NCBI GenBank assembly: GCA_029210585.1 | Contig: JARGFP010000008.1 | Location: 82,057-146,056, forward strand | Length of the DNA: 64,000 nucleotides | Direction: 5' to 3' | DNA from: Bacteroidales bacterium | GTDB lineage: Bacteria > Bacteroidota > Bacteroidia > Bacteroidales > GCA-2748055 | Shown here: positions 42,323-54,748 of the stretch, in pieces | Layout: each line of letters begins with the position of its first letter | How positions within the stretch are numbered: the first letter of the stretch is position 1 | Translations under genes and position numbers: made by a program | The notes under the pieces: generated by a model | Databases searched by the model: none | What the model was told of the DNA's origin: nothing | The model's input: the letters and a program-made list of their open reading frames with translations, nothing else

Positions 42323-43528
42323 TTAATAGATTTCCACTTTTTCCCTGTTCCTGAAGAGCGATACATCAGAAAGGATCACCTGGTCTCCTGGTTCCAGGCC
42401 GGACCGGATCTCCATATAGTCATCCCCCATTACCCCGGTGGAAATTCTTTGTTTCAGGGCCACATTGCCTTCCACCTTGTATATATCAAAGTTGGAAGTG
42501 CGTTCAAAAGACGATCCGTATTCAACACGCAGGACGCTATCGGCCCTGGCCACAACCACATGCATGGGCACCGTCATGTTGGGCCTGAGCCTGGAATGGT
42601 TACTCTGATCCAGGTACACGTCGAATTCAACTTTTTTATCCTTGATCGCCGGGCTCACAGTACCGATTTGCCCATCCAGTTGCTCGTCTCCGAGGTTGAC
42701 AATTACTTCTGAACCTGTTCGTATATATTCTGAATGCTTGTCATCGGCATTTGCCCGTATCTTGAAATTCGACAGGTTGGACATTTTCACCAGGAGCTTG
42801 TCCTTATTGACCTTCTCCCCCACCTGTCCGTCGAGCGACAGGATGATCCCGGATGACGGAGCGCGTATGATCATCTTTTTCAGCAGTTCTTCCTGCTGTT
42901 CCAGGGCTTTTTCCTGGATAGCAATCTGGAGCTTGAGTCCTTCATCTTCGGTTTCAAGTTGTTGCAACCTGATTGAATTCCGGGCACTGACCGTTTCCAG
43001 GTCTTTTTCTGCCAGCACAAGCTCCTGCTTGGTCTGTTCATAGCGTGCCGGTGAAATCCCCCCCACTTCCAGCAGTTGTTCCTGGTCTGCAAGCTCCGAT
43101 TTCAGGGAAGCGATCCGTAGTTTCTTCACTTCAATATTGTAATCGAGATCCACCCGGATACTTCGTGCATTCAATTGATTTTTTCGCAGGGCGTTGCGTT
43201 TAACCTCCAGCTGGTCCTCGATCTTTTCAATTTCTTCCTGGACCGGCTGGGGGTCGAGGATAATAATGGCCTCTCCAAGTTCCACGCGGCTTCCAACGTC
43301 TTTAACAATTCTTTGTATAATGCTGGAAGCGGGACTCAGGATCAGCACCTCACTTTCCGGTTCGACGGTTCCTTCGGCTGGAATCGTGGAAACAACGGAT
43401 CCTACTTCCACCTTTGAAATTACGAAATCACCTGAATTGATTTTCCCGATGGGAACATATTTAAGTATGACAAAAACAGCAGCTGCAAGAACTACCGCAA
43501 TCAGCAGAATAACAATGACTTTTTTCAC
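42323..43528 (-). CDS. HlyD/MacA-like periplasmic adaptor (RND/ABC type)
   Basis: ORF 401 aa; GTVEPESEVLILSPASSIIQRIVKDVGSRVELGEAI, IRAPSSGIILSLDGQVGEKVNKD. Confidence 0.88.
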   Translation of the reverse strand: MKKVIVILLIAVVLAAAVFVILKYVPIGKINSGDFVISKVEVGSVVSTIPAEGTVEPESEVLILSPASSIIQRIVKDVGSRVELGEAIIILDPQPVQEEIEKIEDQLEVKRNALRKNQLNARSIRVDLDYNIEVKKLRIASLKSELADQEQLLEVGGISPARYEQTKQELVLAEKDLETVSARNSIRLQQLETEDEGLKLQIAIQEKALEQQEELLKKMIIRAPSSGIILSLDGQVGEKVNKDKLLVKMSNLSNFKIRANADDKHSEYIRTGSEVIVNLGDEQLDGQIGTVSPAIKDKKVEFDVYLDQSNHSRLRPNMTVPMHVVVARADSVLRVEYGSSFERTSNFDIYKVEGNVALKQRISTGVMGDDYMEIRSGLEPGDQVILSDVSLFRNREKVEIY

Positions 43529-43728
43529 AGATAATGAATTAGTAATTGGTTAACGAATGATCCGCACAAAAAAACGTTCTCCGGTTGGTTTCCATCTTGC
43601 TGCAACGGTCATAAATTGCAACGAACAAAATTACATAATATTACCCACCAAAAACAGGAAATCCACAATATTATTCCTTAATATATGTGGCTTTCCCGGG
43701 TACAATTTTAGCTGAACATGACAAAATT

Positions 43729-45033
43729 CTACATGGCACGCTGCCGGGTAACAGCACTTCGTACGGGATTGAAAATACGTTGGAGCAGTCTCATTTTATC
43801 GGTCAGTATCTCTGCTTCTCCAACCATGTTCTGGTTGAAACCGATCTCAATTCCGTAAAAAGTAGTCAATCCGTCGGGCAGTATTACCTCCACGGTATAA
43901 AAGTTATCCTGTGGAACCTTTGAGACATTTCCGACCCTGCCCCTTACCATTCCATATTCCAGGTACGGATAGCTATCGAACTTAATATTTACCTGGTCGC
44001 CTTCATCCACTTCACCTGCTCCCTGCATTGGAAGTTGTATCTTGCCTATGAGTACACCTCCCTGTTCCGGAACGATGGTCATCACTTTTTCGCCTGCCTT
44101 CACATTCTGGTTTTCACTCCAGATCTGGTTAAATGTTACCTGCCCTTCGATAGGTGCAATAATCAGGTATTGTTTTCTCCAGGTGGCAATCTCAGCAACC
44201 AGTTTGTTCAGGTTTTCTTCCAGCAACGTGGAGAATGAGGTTACCTGCTCCTGCTGACGCAGCTCCATTTCCAGGATCTGTTCCCGGATGCCTGCTGTCT
44301 GGATGTCATTTTCAGCCTTCAGGCTTAACATTTCCTGCCAGTTGGCAAGGCGCGACAGCATTTCCGATTTTGTATTCTCGTAATCTGACTCAGACACCAC
44401 ACCCTGGCGGAACAGGATGGAATCGCGCTGGTATTGTTTCTGGTACAATTCATATTCTTCCCTGAGTGTTGCGGCACGTACATCGAGGTTCTCTGAATAG
44501 GCCAGGTATTTCTCATATTCCTCCAGGAGCAGTTCAATTTTTCGCTGGTGGTAATCGAGTTGAAGAAACTCCCGGTAGTCACGGTAGTTTTTATAGAAAG
44601 CTGCATAAACCGGCTGAATGGGGCCCAGGTCTGCGTTGCCATTCACAGGGAGGTTCAGTTCGGGAAGTGTATCAGCAGGAAGGAACAGTTTCCTGATTTG
44701 AGCACTGAGATTTTGTACATCTTCAAAATCTGCCGGATTCTCAATTACTGCGAGTACCTGTCCTACTTCAACTTTTTCATTGTCGGTCACCAACAGTTGC
44801 TCCACCTTCCCATCGGTCCGGGCTTCAATGTTTGCAGGTGGTTGGAGAGAGGTCACGTATATTTCTGCCTTTTTAACATCCGGTACTTTGAACATCCATG
44901 CGCCCAGCAGAAGGATTGCAACGATGGCAAAAAGCATCACGATTCCGTTCCGGGTGACCCAACCCGGAACTTTCCCTAATATATCCTCGACCTCTTCACT
45001 TCTGAGTTCGATTTTTCTGTTTTCTTCAGCCAT
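43729..45033 (-). CDS. HlyD-family secretion protein
   Basis: ORF 434 aa; single N-terminal TM, biotinyl-lipoyl-like and coiled-coil segments, IIAPIEGQVTFNQIWSENQNVKAGEKV. Confidence 0.88.
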   Translation of the reverse strand: MAEENRKIELRSEEVEDILGKVPGWVTRNGIVMLFAIVAILLLGAWMFKVPDVKKAEIYVTSLQPPANIEARTDGKVEQLLVTDNEKVEVGQVLAVIENPADFEDVQNLSAQIRKLFLPADTLPELNLPVNGNADLGPIQPVYAAFYKNYRDYREFLQLDYHQRKIELLLEEYEKYLAYSENLDVRAATLREEYELYQKQYQRDSILFRQGVVSESDYENTKSEMLSRLANWQEMLSLKAENDIQTAGIREQILEMELRQQEQVTSFSTLLEENLNKLVAEIATWRKQYLIIAPIEGQVTFNQIWSENQNVKAGEKVMTIVPEQGGVLIGKIQLPMQGAGEVDEGDQVNIKFDSYPYLEYGMVRGRVGNVSKVPQDNFYTVEVILPDGLTTFYGIEIGFNQNMVGEAEILTDKMRLLQRIFNPVRSAVTRQRAM

Positions 45034-45103
45034 GGCAAAGAATTGATATTGAGCTAATATAGAAAAAAAAACGAATCCGGTTCTGAAGAGTAATCAACAA
45101 TGC

Positions 45104-45143
45104 AAAAAAAAACGCCGGGCGTAACACCCGGCGCTGTTTTTTT
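45104..45143. terminator. Bidirectional intrinsic terminator downstream of gyrB
   Basis: aaaaaaaaa-CGCCGGG-cgtaaca-CCCGGCG-ctgttttttt. Confidence 0.85.
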
Positions 45144-45155
45144 GCTTGCGATGCT

Positions 45156-47171
<2,016 letters not shown>

Positions 47172-47600
47172 TTATTCTTTAGCTATATTTTTTTCACAAT
47201 ACACTCCGGTTCCAACAAATTCACCTTCGTTGAATTCCGAAAAAACAGTCATTAAATTTTACAGAATAAATGTGATTTCCCGACGGATCTTCCAGCCGCA
47301 TTTTCAAACCACTTTAAGAGGGCATGTAAAACTCCTTCCAAAATATTAAAAATCAAACGCTTACAAGTAAATATTATCTTTATTTCCGGCACAACCAAAA
47401 GTAGTCAAAAAAGCCGGAAAAACCATGAATAAAAGCACTGAAAATCAGTCGAGTTATTAACATTTAAATGTTTGAAATATGCATGATTCCGGATGGTGGG
47501 TACAGACGTAAAATATGGTTTTTCTTCCGGTCAGGATTTTGCGGGACATTGGCCGTTCGTCCGGCTGGTTTTGATGGACCGGTGTAAACGAAAAAGGAGA

Positions 47601-48305
47601 TTATTCAAAGAAATCCTCCAGCTGGTAAACAAAGTCGCCCAGGCTTTGCATTTTGTTCGCCAGGCGATGGGTAAAGAAGTTGAAGTCAAGCCTGGCGACG
47701 ATACTGTTCAGTTTTGTCCGTTTCTTGGTATAATCGTGATCGGCCAGGCGGTAGACTCTTTTCAGGTCATAGGCAGGCTGTTCGCGGTATTCCATATTTT
47801 CCGACTTTGGATTAAAACCCAGTCGTTTCTGGATAAATTCCGGGGTGAGTTTCTGCGAAATTTTCCTGAGATGGGTATATTCCCCCAGGAACCAGGCTTC
47901 TGTCTCCATCACCGCCAGGAAAATGGTTGTGGTTGCCCCTTTTTGCAGCACCTTAAAATTCAGCCCTTTCTTCAGCCTGGGAATCTCTTCGCGGGTAAAG
48001 TTCGGGTACACATCCCGCAGCCCGAGAATACAGGTGTATCCTTTGTCGACCAGGCTCTGCCGTTGCATCATCAGGTAACCCTTCACGTTGGTCTCGCCCC
48101 CGCAGTCATAGATCAGCACGTAATAACCCGTATTCCGGTCGACCCTGGCGGCCTGCATGACGGTAAATGACATACGGATGTTGTGGCCGCCGGTGATCTT
48201 GACCGTTTGGATGGCGACACCCTTCTTCTCCATAACGGATTCAAGCATGCGCCTTACCAGTATCTGCTCCGTGAGTCCTTCAACAAAGATGGCGATGCGC
48301 TTCAT
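47601..48305 (-). CDS. DUF4276-like TOPRIM-fold protein, putative effector partner of upstream ATPase
   Basis: ORF 234 aa; IAIFVEGLTEQILVRRML, YYVLIYDCGGETNVKGYLM, GLRDVYPN, AVMETEAWFLGE. Confidence 0.65.
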   Translation of the reverse strand: MKRIAIFVEGLTEQILVRRMLESVMEKKGVAIQTVKITGGHNIRMSFTVMQAARVDRNTGYYVLIYDCGGETNVKGYLMMQRQSLVDKGYTCILGLRDVYPNFTREEIPRLKKGLNFKVLQKGATTTIFLAVMETEAWFLGEYTHLRKISQKLTPEFIQKRLGFNPKSENMEYREQPAYDLKRVYRLADHDYTKKRTKLNSIVARLDFNFFTHRLANKMQSLGDFVYQLEDFFE

Positions 48306-48333
48306 AGGTGCATTTCAGGTTGGCGAGGAGGGT

Positions 48334-49491
48334 TCATTCTTCTGATTGGTCTGAGAATCCTGTTTTAAAGAATTCACTGGCATAGAAGTCGAAGTTGTTC
48401 AGCCCTGTAAACTTGAATTCCTCGAAGATTTCCCTGGAGTTTTCGTAGTTGTACAAACTGATCTTGTTGCCGTTGCGTTGCAGGACCGCCCAGTTCTCAA
48501 TAGCCACGGAGTTCATAATAAAAGAGTCGTTGGTGGACATGATCAGCTGGATCCCGGAAGATTTCGCCTTTTTCACGAGCAGGCTTACCAGCAGCTTGGC
48601 GCGGGAAAAATCGAGTCCCTCCCCGATGTCATCAATAACCACGCACCCGGTTTTCCCCTTCAGGATATACCTGTCGAATCGCGCAAGCACACTGAACGCC
48701 CTGAACATTCCCTGGGACATGTCGGATTGGGTAACCTGCTTCTCCAGTCCTGCCTCCGTGGTATACACCGCGTAACGGTCGAGCTGTGAAGGATTGTGCT
48801 TCTCGGAATACTGAACGACACCGGCATCTTCAAGTTGGTAACCGATCTCCCGCATATCGGAGATCAGCTGGTCGCGGAAACCGGTGAATTCTTCCATGGC
48901 ATACTGAAGCACAGGCACGAGTGATGCGCTGGTATCACTGAAATCGATCTCATCCTCCGTAAATACACTTTTAAGAGCATAGCTGTTCTTTCCCAGGTTG
49001 CCGCTGAAGTCGAACCTGCGCATGTTGGTGGCCCACTCATGCAATTCTTCCAGGAACGGATGCTGCAGTTTATCTCTTTTGGCATAAGAGGCGAGTTGCT
49101 TGGGTGGTATTCCGAAATCAAGCGAGATGTGTTCTTTTCCGCCCATATAGATGATCCAGCCGGCTCCGTCGGCACCTCGCCCGAGTACTTGTTCACCCTT
49201 CCAGATGAGCTGTTCATTCAGGATAACGCCATTGTCGTACTCAAAATCAAGCAGCACCTCCTCTTCACCGGTAATGAAGGTGACTTTGTACTTTCCATGT
49301 ATCTTGGGAATATTGCGGCCTCCCAGGAGCATCTCCACCAGCTCGGAGATGGCATTGAGTGTCCGGGTCTTCCCGCTGGAATTCTGCCCTACGATGAGGT
49401 TGATCTTTCCAAGGTGCACGTTATCGATCAGCCATTCGATGGCCTTTCCTTCGTTTTCACTGAATGTAAGCTTTCGAAGGTACATATTCAT
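48334..49491 (-). CDS. AAA/ABC-type ATPase (AAA_15/AAA_21, OLD/RecF-like)
   Basis: ORF 385 aa; Walker A GQNSSGKT, signature-like QSDMSQGMFR, Walker B-like GCVVIDDIGEGLD, LIMSTND. Confidence 0.85.
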   Translation of the reverse strand: MNMYLRKLTFSENEGKAIEWLIDNVHLGKINLIVGQNSSGKTRTLNAISELVEMLLGGRNIPKIHGKYKVTFITGEEEVLLDFEYDNGVILNEQLIWKGEQVLGRGADGAGWIIYMGGKEHISLDFGIPPKQLASYAKRDKLQHPFLEELHEWATNMRRFDFSGNLGKNSYALKSVFTEDEIDFSDTSASLVPVLQYAMEEFTGFRDQLISDMREIGYQLEDAGVVQYSEKHNPSQLDRYAVYTTEAGLEKQVTQSDMSQGMFRAFSVLARFDRYILKGKTGCVVIDDIGEGLDFSRAKLLVSLLVKKAKSSGIQLIMSTNDSFIMNSVAIENWAVLQRNGNKISLYNYENSREIFEEFKFTGLNNFDFYASEFFKTGFSDQSEE

Positions 49492-49664
49492 CTGAAGTTG
49501 GTGTCTTGTAAATATACAGCAAATGGCAGAGAAAGCGGCACATTTCCCATGTGAAAATGCAGCGCCTTATTTCTCCGGGAACGCATCATATATTGTGCCC
49601 GTGCAAATTTTGTACACTTGCATACTGTTCGCAGCTGTCGACGGCAACCAACAGGTGGAACGAT

Positions 49665-51317
49665 TTACAATCCGTACGTGAATCCCAGCATCAGCCGGAA
49701 CCTGTGCGAGGGATAATTGTTCCAGATATAATAGGGCTGGGCCGTCATGTTATTGAAACGGGCCCAGAACGACAGCAGCCTGGTGTACCTGTATTCCACG
49801 CCCAGGTTCAGGTCCACCGTGGCATTCAGCTTTTGGGGATCGCCTCCCTGAACCACGGAAGGATAGTAGCGCGGTCCGATCACGAACAGTCCGGCATCCG
49901 CCAGTATCTTGTCGCCCAGGTTATAGCGTGCCTGCAGACTGGCATCAAAATTCGGTTTGTACCAGGCATATGCTTCACGCGATGTCTCGTAGCTGTAATA
50001 ATTACCTTTCAGGAATACCCGCATTGATTCGGTAGGCGCGATGTTCAGCTCACCATACACATTCAGCACCGTCATATCGTCGTATCTCACGGTAAATTGG
50101 TTGTGCAGGTAATTGGTTGTGTCGGTTACGAAGAAATACTGGTCATCGACAGCCTCGTAGGTCCCTTTGAAATTATAGGCGAGGTAATCCGTTACTTTGC
50201 CTTTCAGTCCGGCATAGGCAACCAGTTTGTGGTTCGTTGGCGTAACCACCAGTCCGGGTACCGCGTAAGGATTCTCTCCCACGATCTTCATGTAGTTATT
50301 GGTTTCCTGGAAACCATCAACACCAAAATAGGGCACGATGACTTCCTCGACGATATTGAAGGAGAATTTACCGCGGACATAGAATCGCGGCTTCACATCT
50401 CCATTCCGTATTTCGGTGTAGGTATTCAGTCCGGCCATGAAGCTCCACTGTGCACTGGACTTGGAAATATAGGGGTTCAGCTTCACCATGAACTGGTTGG
50501 TGAGCAGGGTGTCCCATTCGGGCTGATGACCAAAATATTTGAGACCCAGGTCGCCACCGATCCTGAAATCTCCAAACATCTGGTCGACGGATCCGTCGAA
50601 CACCACGCCATGCTCCATCTGGTCAAAATCGTGTGTAAAGAAATTGTATTCCAGTGTTCCGTCGTATTGCATGTGGAATGAATCGGGCCTGGCGGACTGG
50701 AAGCCCACGGCACCATGGGCATTGAAGAACGGGTGGGTCATATCGGGCCTGTTCACCGAATCGGCATGGGCAGTATCCACGCCGTAGTGCATATAGGTGT
50801 CATACGATGCACCGGCATTGTATTCAAAAATGGTGTAGCGGCCAAACCGCTTCCCGTAGATCTCCAGGTCGTTCTCATTAAAGCCCGCATCCACTTTTAC
50901 ATCATTGGCCAGTCTGACCTTCCCATTCATGGAATGGTGTTTCAGCAATACCCCGAACGTGCCGTCGCTGGACCGCACCTGGTTAATACGAAGTTCCGCC
51001 AGCGGTGTGAGGTAGTTTCCGGCGCCCAGCTTCAGTTCGCTTTTGTACAGCTTGTCAAGATCTGGCTTCACCATCCTGGCCGGTTTGATCGGCGTCACCC
51101 TGAAATCGGTTTCGTAGCGCTTGGAAAAGATCGCGTATTCAAATTCGGGTTTTTCATATGCCACGGAATCGCCGATTTCAGGCAACAGCTGAATCTTTTC
51201 TGCCCCTGAAAGGGTCGGGGTATACGGTTTTACCACCCGTACCTCTTCCTGTTGCGCACTGAGGGCAACAGGCAGGACCAGTGCGGCTGTGAACAGTATG
51301 GATCTGAAATATCTCAT
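49665..51317 (-). CDS. Outer-membrane beta-barrel (TonB-dependent-receptor-like) protein
   Basis: Signal peptide MRYFRSILFTAALVLPVALSAQ; alternating beta-barrel pattern; ends WNNYPSHRFRLMLGFTYGL. Confidence 0.75.
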   Translation of the reverse strand: MRYFRSILFTAALVLPVALSAQQEEVRVVKPYTPTLSGAEKIQLLPEIGDSVAYEKPEFEYAIFSKRYETDFRVTPIKPARMVKPDLDKLYKSELKLGAGNYLTPLAELRINQVRSSDGTFGVLLKHHSMNGKVRLANDVKVDAGFNENDLEIYGKRFGRYTIFEYNAGASYDTYMHYGVDTAHADSVNRPDMTHPFFNAHGAVGFQSARPDSFHMQYDGTLEYNFFTHDFDQMEHGVVFDGSVDQMFGDFRIGGDLGLKYFGHQPEWDTLLTNQFMVKLNPYISKSSAQWSFMAGLNTYTEIRNGDVKPRFYVRGKFSFNIVEEVIVPYFGVDGFQETNNYMKIVGENPYAVPGLVVTPTNHKLVAYAGLKGKVTDYLAYNFKGTYEAVDDQYFFVTDTTNYLHNQFTVRYDDMTVLNVYGELNIAPTESMRVFLKGNYYSYETSREAYAWYKPNFDASLQARYNLGDKILADAGLFVIGPRYYPSVVQGGDPQKLNATVDLNLGVEYRYTRLLSFWARFNNMTAQPYYIWNNYPSHRFRLMLGFTYGL

Positions 51318-51337
51318 GCTATATGGTTTTGCAGGCA

Positions 51338-54300
51338 TTATTGTAAATCATTGAATGTATCACTGTCATCGTAGATCTGGCTGTCCACTTTGGCTGCCAG
51401 GTTCTCATGACGGCGTTTGGCTTCGTCCACGATCCCGTCGTCGGGTACGGTGTAGTAATCGATAATACTCTTGAGGGTGTGGATCGCCTGGAATTCATCG
51501 TCCAGCGAGAGGTATACATCGGAGAGGAGCAGGAATGCCTTCCCCATCCAGTACTGGTGCGGGGTATTCATTTCTATGAATTCGAAAATCTCTTCCTCGA
51601 TTTCCCGGTAGGGTGCAGGATCATAGGTACTCTGCAGCACGGCCCTGTCGTACATGATCTTTGCCACCATGAACTTGGACTCTGCCCCCTCTTTCGTACT
51701 CACATCAAAGGCGTTTTTCCTGAAGTATTCGTAGGCCCTGTCCACCTGGCTGAGCGCCATGTAGGATTTTGCCATCTTGTACCAGGCCTCCCTTTCTATT
51801 TCTGTACGCAGTTTTTCAAGGTTCAGTACATCGGTTGCCGCATCGATGGTGTTGGCATATTCTTTCAGGAGGAAATAGCAGCGCATTACGCCGATACTTG
51901 CCTCGGTGATGTTGGCAGGTTCGTTTGCGATCTCCAGCAGGCGCAGGTATTGATTGACAGCCCTGTTGTAGCTTCCATTGTTGAAATGGATCCTGGAAGA
52001 GGCCACCAGGGCCAGCTCCGAGAACATGTTGCGGGGTTGTGCTGCGATATAGTCCAGGGAACTCAGCGCTTCATCCGGCTGGTTCAGTTTCAGGTGACAG
52101 TCGGCTTTGTAGTAATGTGCATTCAGCAGGTAATTCCCGTTGGGATGGTTCGCCAGGTACTTTTCCAGTGAGCTGATCGCCTCTGCGCAGTTCCCTCCTG
52201 CATACACATTCTCAGCGGCGACATACATAAGGGAATCCTGCTGCTTGTTGGAAATGTCACGCCCAAGCTCGTTCACGAAGGCCAGGTAGCCATCGATATT
52301 GTTGTTGCGCACGTAAATTGTTTCCAGGCTCTGCAATGCATTATCAGCTTCAGGCGTACCCGGGTAATCGCGTGCCACCCTGGTGAAATAGGAAAGGGCC
52401 TCGTTGTATGCATCCTGGTTGAAATAGATCAGTCCCACCTGGTTCAGTGCCTTGCTCAGGTAGCTGCTGTTGGGATGATCTCTGATCAGTTCCCTGTATA
52501 CCTCAACGGCTGCATTGCTGTTTCCAAGGGACACATATGTCCTTCCTGTTTCGAAAAGGGCATCATCAACGTAAGGTGATTCCGGCAGATCGGAAACAAT
52601 GTTTTTCATTACCTCCAGTTTTTGCTCCAACCTGTTGAGGATGCCATAGGTGAATCCTTTCTGGAAATAGGCATAGTCTTTATCCGATCGTCCAAGCCGG
52701 ATGGATTCATTGTACTGCTCGATGGCCACCCAGTAATCTTTCTGCACAAATTTACAGTCGCCCAGCCTGTTGTAGGCATCCGACAGCGTTTTCGAGCGGG
52801 TATTGTCCTCTGTCCGGACATAGGCTGCGAACCATTTTGCCGCCTCGTCATAGTCCTCCTCGTCGAAAGCGATATATCCCATGCTGTAATTGGCCAGCCC
52901 GTATTCCTCCTGTCTCACGGCCAGGGGTTCCTCCAGGAATTCACTGAAATAGGTCCGTGCCATGACCAGGTCGCCAGACCGATAGGCCGCCTCACCGAGC
53001 CAGTAGTAGGTACGCGCCCTGATGGCTTCGTCATACTGCCCGTATTCCAGCGACTTTTCGAGAATGTTCACCGCCTCGATGAACCGAAGGTTGTTATAGA
53101 GTTCAAGTCCCCGGTAAAATGCCACTTTCTGGTAGGCCCGTTCAATCTGTTCATCCCTGTACCTGATCTTCTCCAGCGAGGCCAGTGCCATACTGAAGTT
53201 CCTGGTTTGCAGGTAAGCCATTACAAGGTAATTATATGCTTCGTCGATCCGGTCCGAGGAGGGGTAATAGGTGATATACTGGTTGAAAGACTTGATGGCC
53301 TCGTTGAATGGATTATAGGATAATTCAAATGTGAGTTTGGCATAGTTGAACAGGGCATCTTCCTGGATCTTCTGATCGTAGTCCATCTTGGAAGCTTCCC
53401 CGAAAGCCGTCATCGCCTTATTTTTGTTACCAAGGTTCAGGTAGCAGTCAGCCAGGTGGTACAATGCACTTTGCGCAATCTCTGACCTGCGGTAGGTAAT
53501 CTTTTCAAATATTTCCCTTGCTGCATCATATTGTCCGTTCTTATAGTAAGCAAAGGCCATCTGGTACCTGTCCCTGATGGAGTAACCCGAAGTATTTTCC
53601 TTGTATAACTCCAGGAAGGGCACTGATTCCGCATATCTTTCCAGCATGAAATAGCTCTCCCCGATGATCTTGGCCATCTCCCCGATGCGTTGGTCCGAGA
53701 TTGAGTCCATCAGTTGCGGGGCATAATCGAGGACCTCTTCGTATTTCTTCTGCAGGTAGAGGATCTGAGAGATATAATACGGTGCAATAGTGGTAAACAA
53801 CGGGTCTGTATCGATCTTCCTGAACCCCATCAACGCAGTTTCATAATTCTCTTCCACGTAATGGATGTGGGAATAGTAATAGGTCGCGGGAGCAGTATAG
53901 GGTGAATCCACTTCCAGTATCTCGTAGAAATTTACACGCGCATTCTCATAATCCCTGCGCATATAAAAGGCATATCCCTTCCTGAAATAATATTCGGCCC
54001 TTTCGTCCCTGGCGAGTTCCTGGCGATCGACCTTGTTGTACCACATGATCGCCCGGGGCCAGTTCATGTTGTAATGGAAGTAGTTTCCCAGCTGGAAGCA
54101 CAGATCACTGACATGGGGACTCTCGGGGTGTTCTGCGATGAACCTGTACACCTGGTACTCAGCGTCGCGGTTGTAGAGGTTGACGGCGCTCATGGCAAGG
54201 TAATACATCGCCTCGGCACGAAGCTGGGTTTCCTCTCCTTCCGTGGCTTCAATAACCTTATCGAACTTCAGTCGTGCTGCCCCGTATTTCTCCTTTTCAA

Positions 54301-54424
54301 AGAGCTCGATGCCCTCGTAGAGATCACGGTCGCTATATTGGTATGCGGCATTCTTCTGTCCGGCCAGGCTGGTGGCCACGGCCATGAAAAAAACCGTACA
54401 AAAGATAAAATTTCTTTGCTTCAT
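51338..54424 (-). CDS. Large tetratricopeptide-repeat protein with signal peptide
   Basis: Start set at MKQRNFIFCTVFFMAVATSLAGQ; many TPR units. Confidence 0.88.
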   Translation of the reverse strand: MKQRNFIFCTVFFMAVATSLAGQKNAAYQYSDRDLYEGIELFEKEKYGAARLKFDKVIEATEGEETQLRAEAMYYLAMSAVNLYNRDAEYQVYRFIAEHPESPHVSDLCFQLGNYFHYNMNWPRAIMWYNKVDRQELARDERAEYYFRKGYAFYMRRDYENARVNFYEILEVDSPYTAPATYYYSHIHYVEENYETALMGFRKIDTDPLFTTIAPYYISQILYLQKKYEEVLDYAPQLMDSISDQRIGEMAKIIGESYFMLERYAESVPFLELYKENTSGYSIRDRYQMAFAYYKNGQYDAAREIFEKITYRRSEIAQSALYHLADCYLNLGNKNKAMTAFGEASKMDYDQKIQEDALFNYAKLTFELSYNPFNEAIKSFNQYITYYPSSDRIDEAYNYLVMAYLQTRNFSMALASLEKIRYRDEQIERAYQKVAFYRGLELYNNLRFIEAVNILEKSLEYGQYDEAIRARTYYWLGEAAYRSGDLVMARTYFSEFLEEPLAVRQEEYGLANYSMGYIAFDEEDYDEAAKWFAAYVRTEDNTRSKTLSDAYNRLGDCKFVQKDYWVAIEQYNESIRLGRSDKDYAYFQKGFTYGILNRLEQKLEVMKNIVSDLPESPYVDDALFETGRTYVSLGNSNAAVEVYRELIRDHPNSSYLSKALNQVGLIYFNQDAYNEALSYFTRVARDYPGTPEADNALQSLETIYVRNNNIDGYLAFVNELGRDISNKQQDSLMYVAAENVYAGGNCAEAISSLEKYLANHPNGNYLLNAHYYKADCHLKLNQPDEALSSLDYIAAQPRNMFSELALVASSRIHFNNGSYNRAVNQYLRLLEIANEPANITEASIGVMRCYFLLKEYANTIDAATDVLNLEKLRTEIEREAWYKMAKSYMALSQVDRAYEYFRKNAFDVSTKEGAESKFMVAKIMYDRAVLQSTYDPAPYREIEEEIFEFIEMNTPHQYWMGKAFLLLSDVYLSLDDEFQAIHTLKSIIDYYTVPDDGIVDEAKRRHENLAAKVDSQIYDDSDTFNDLQ

Positions 54425-54748
54425 AATCCTTGCATTATCCTGTAAAAGTACTAAATATGAAAGGGTGCTTTCCGGGATTCTCACCTTTTTAATTAACAGG
54501 GCCATGTTAATTTTTATTTCCCTGATTTTCACAGTTATTCCACGACTTTTGTTTGCCCGGATACCGAACAGTACCGGTAACCCACACTCTAAAAACGTAG
54601 CGGGACGCTGATTATTTTTGTATCTTCAGCAGATCGAATCAGGTTTCGGGAGTACCGGGGTATTTAAAACGTTCATCGTCACACTTTTTTGTCTAATTTA
54701 GTCCCCGGAAAACACTATGATTTCATCAATAAAAAATGCAGCTATCCT

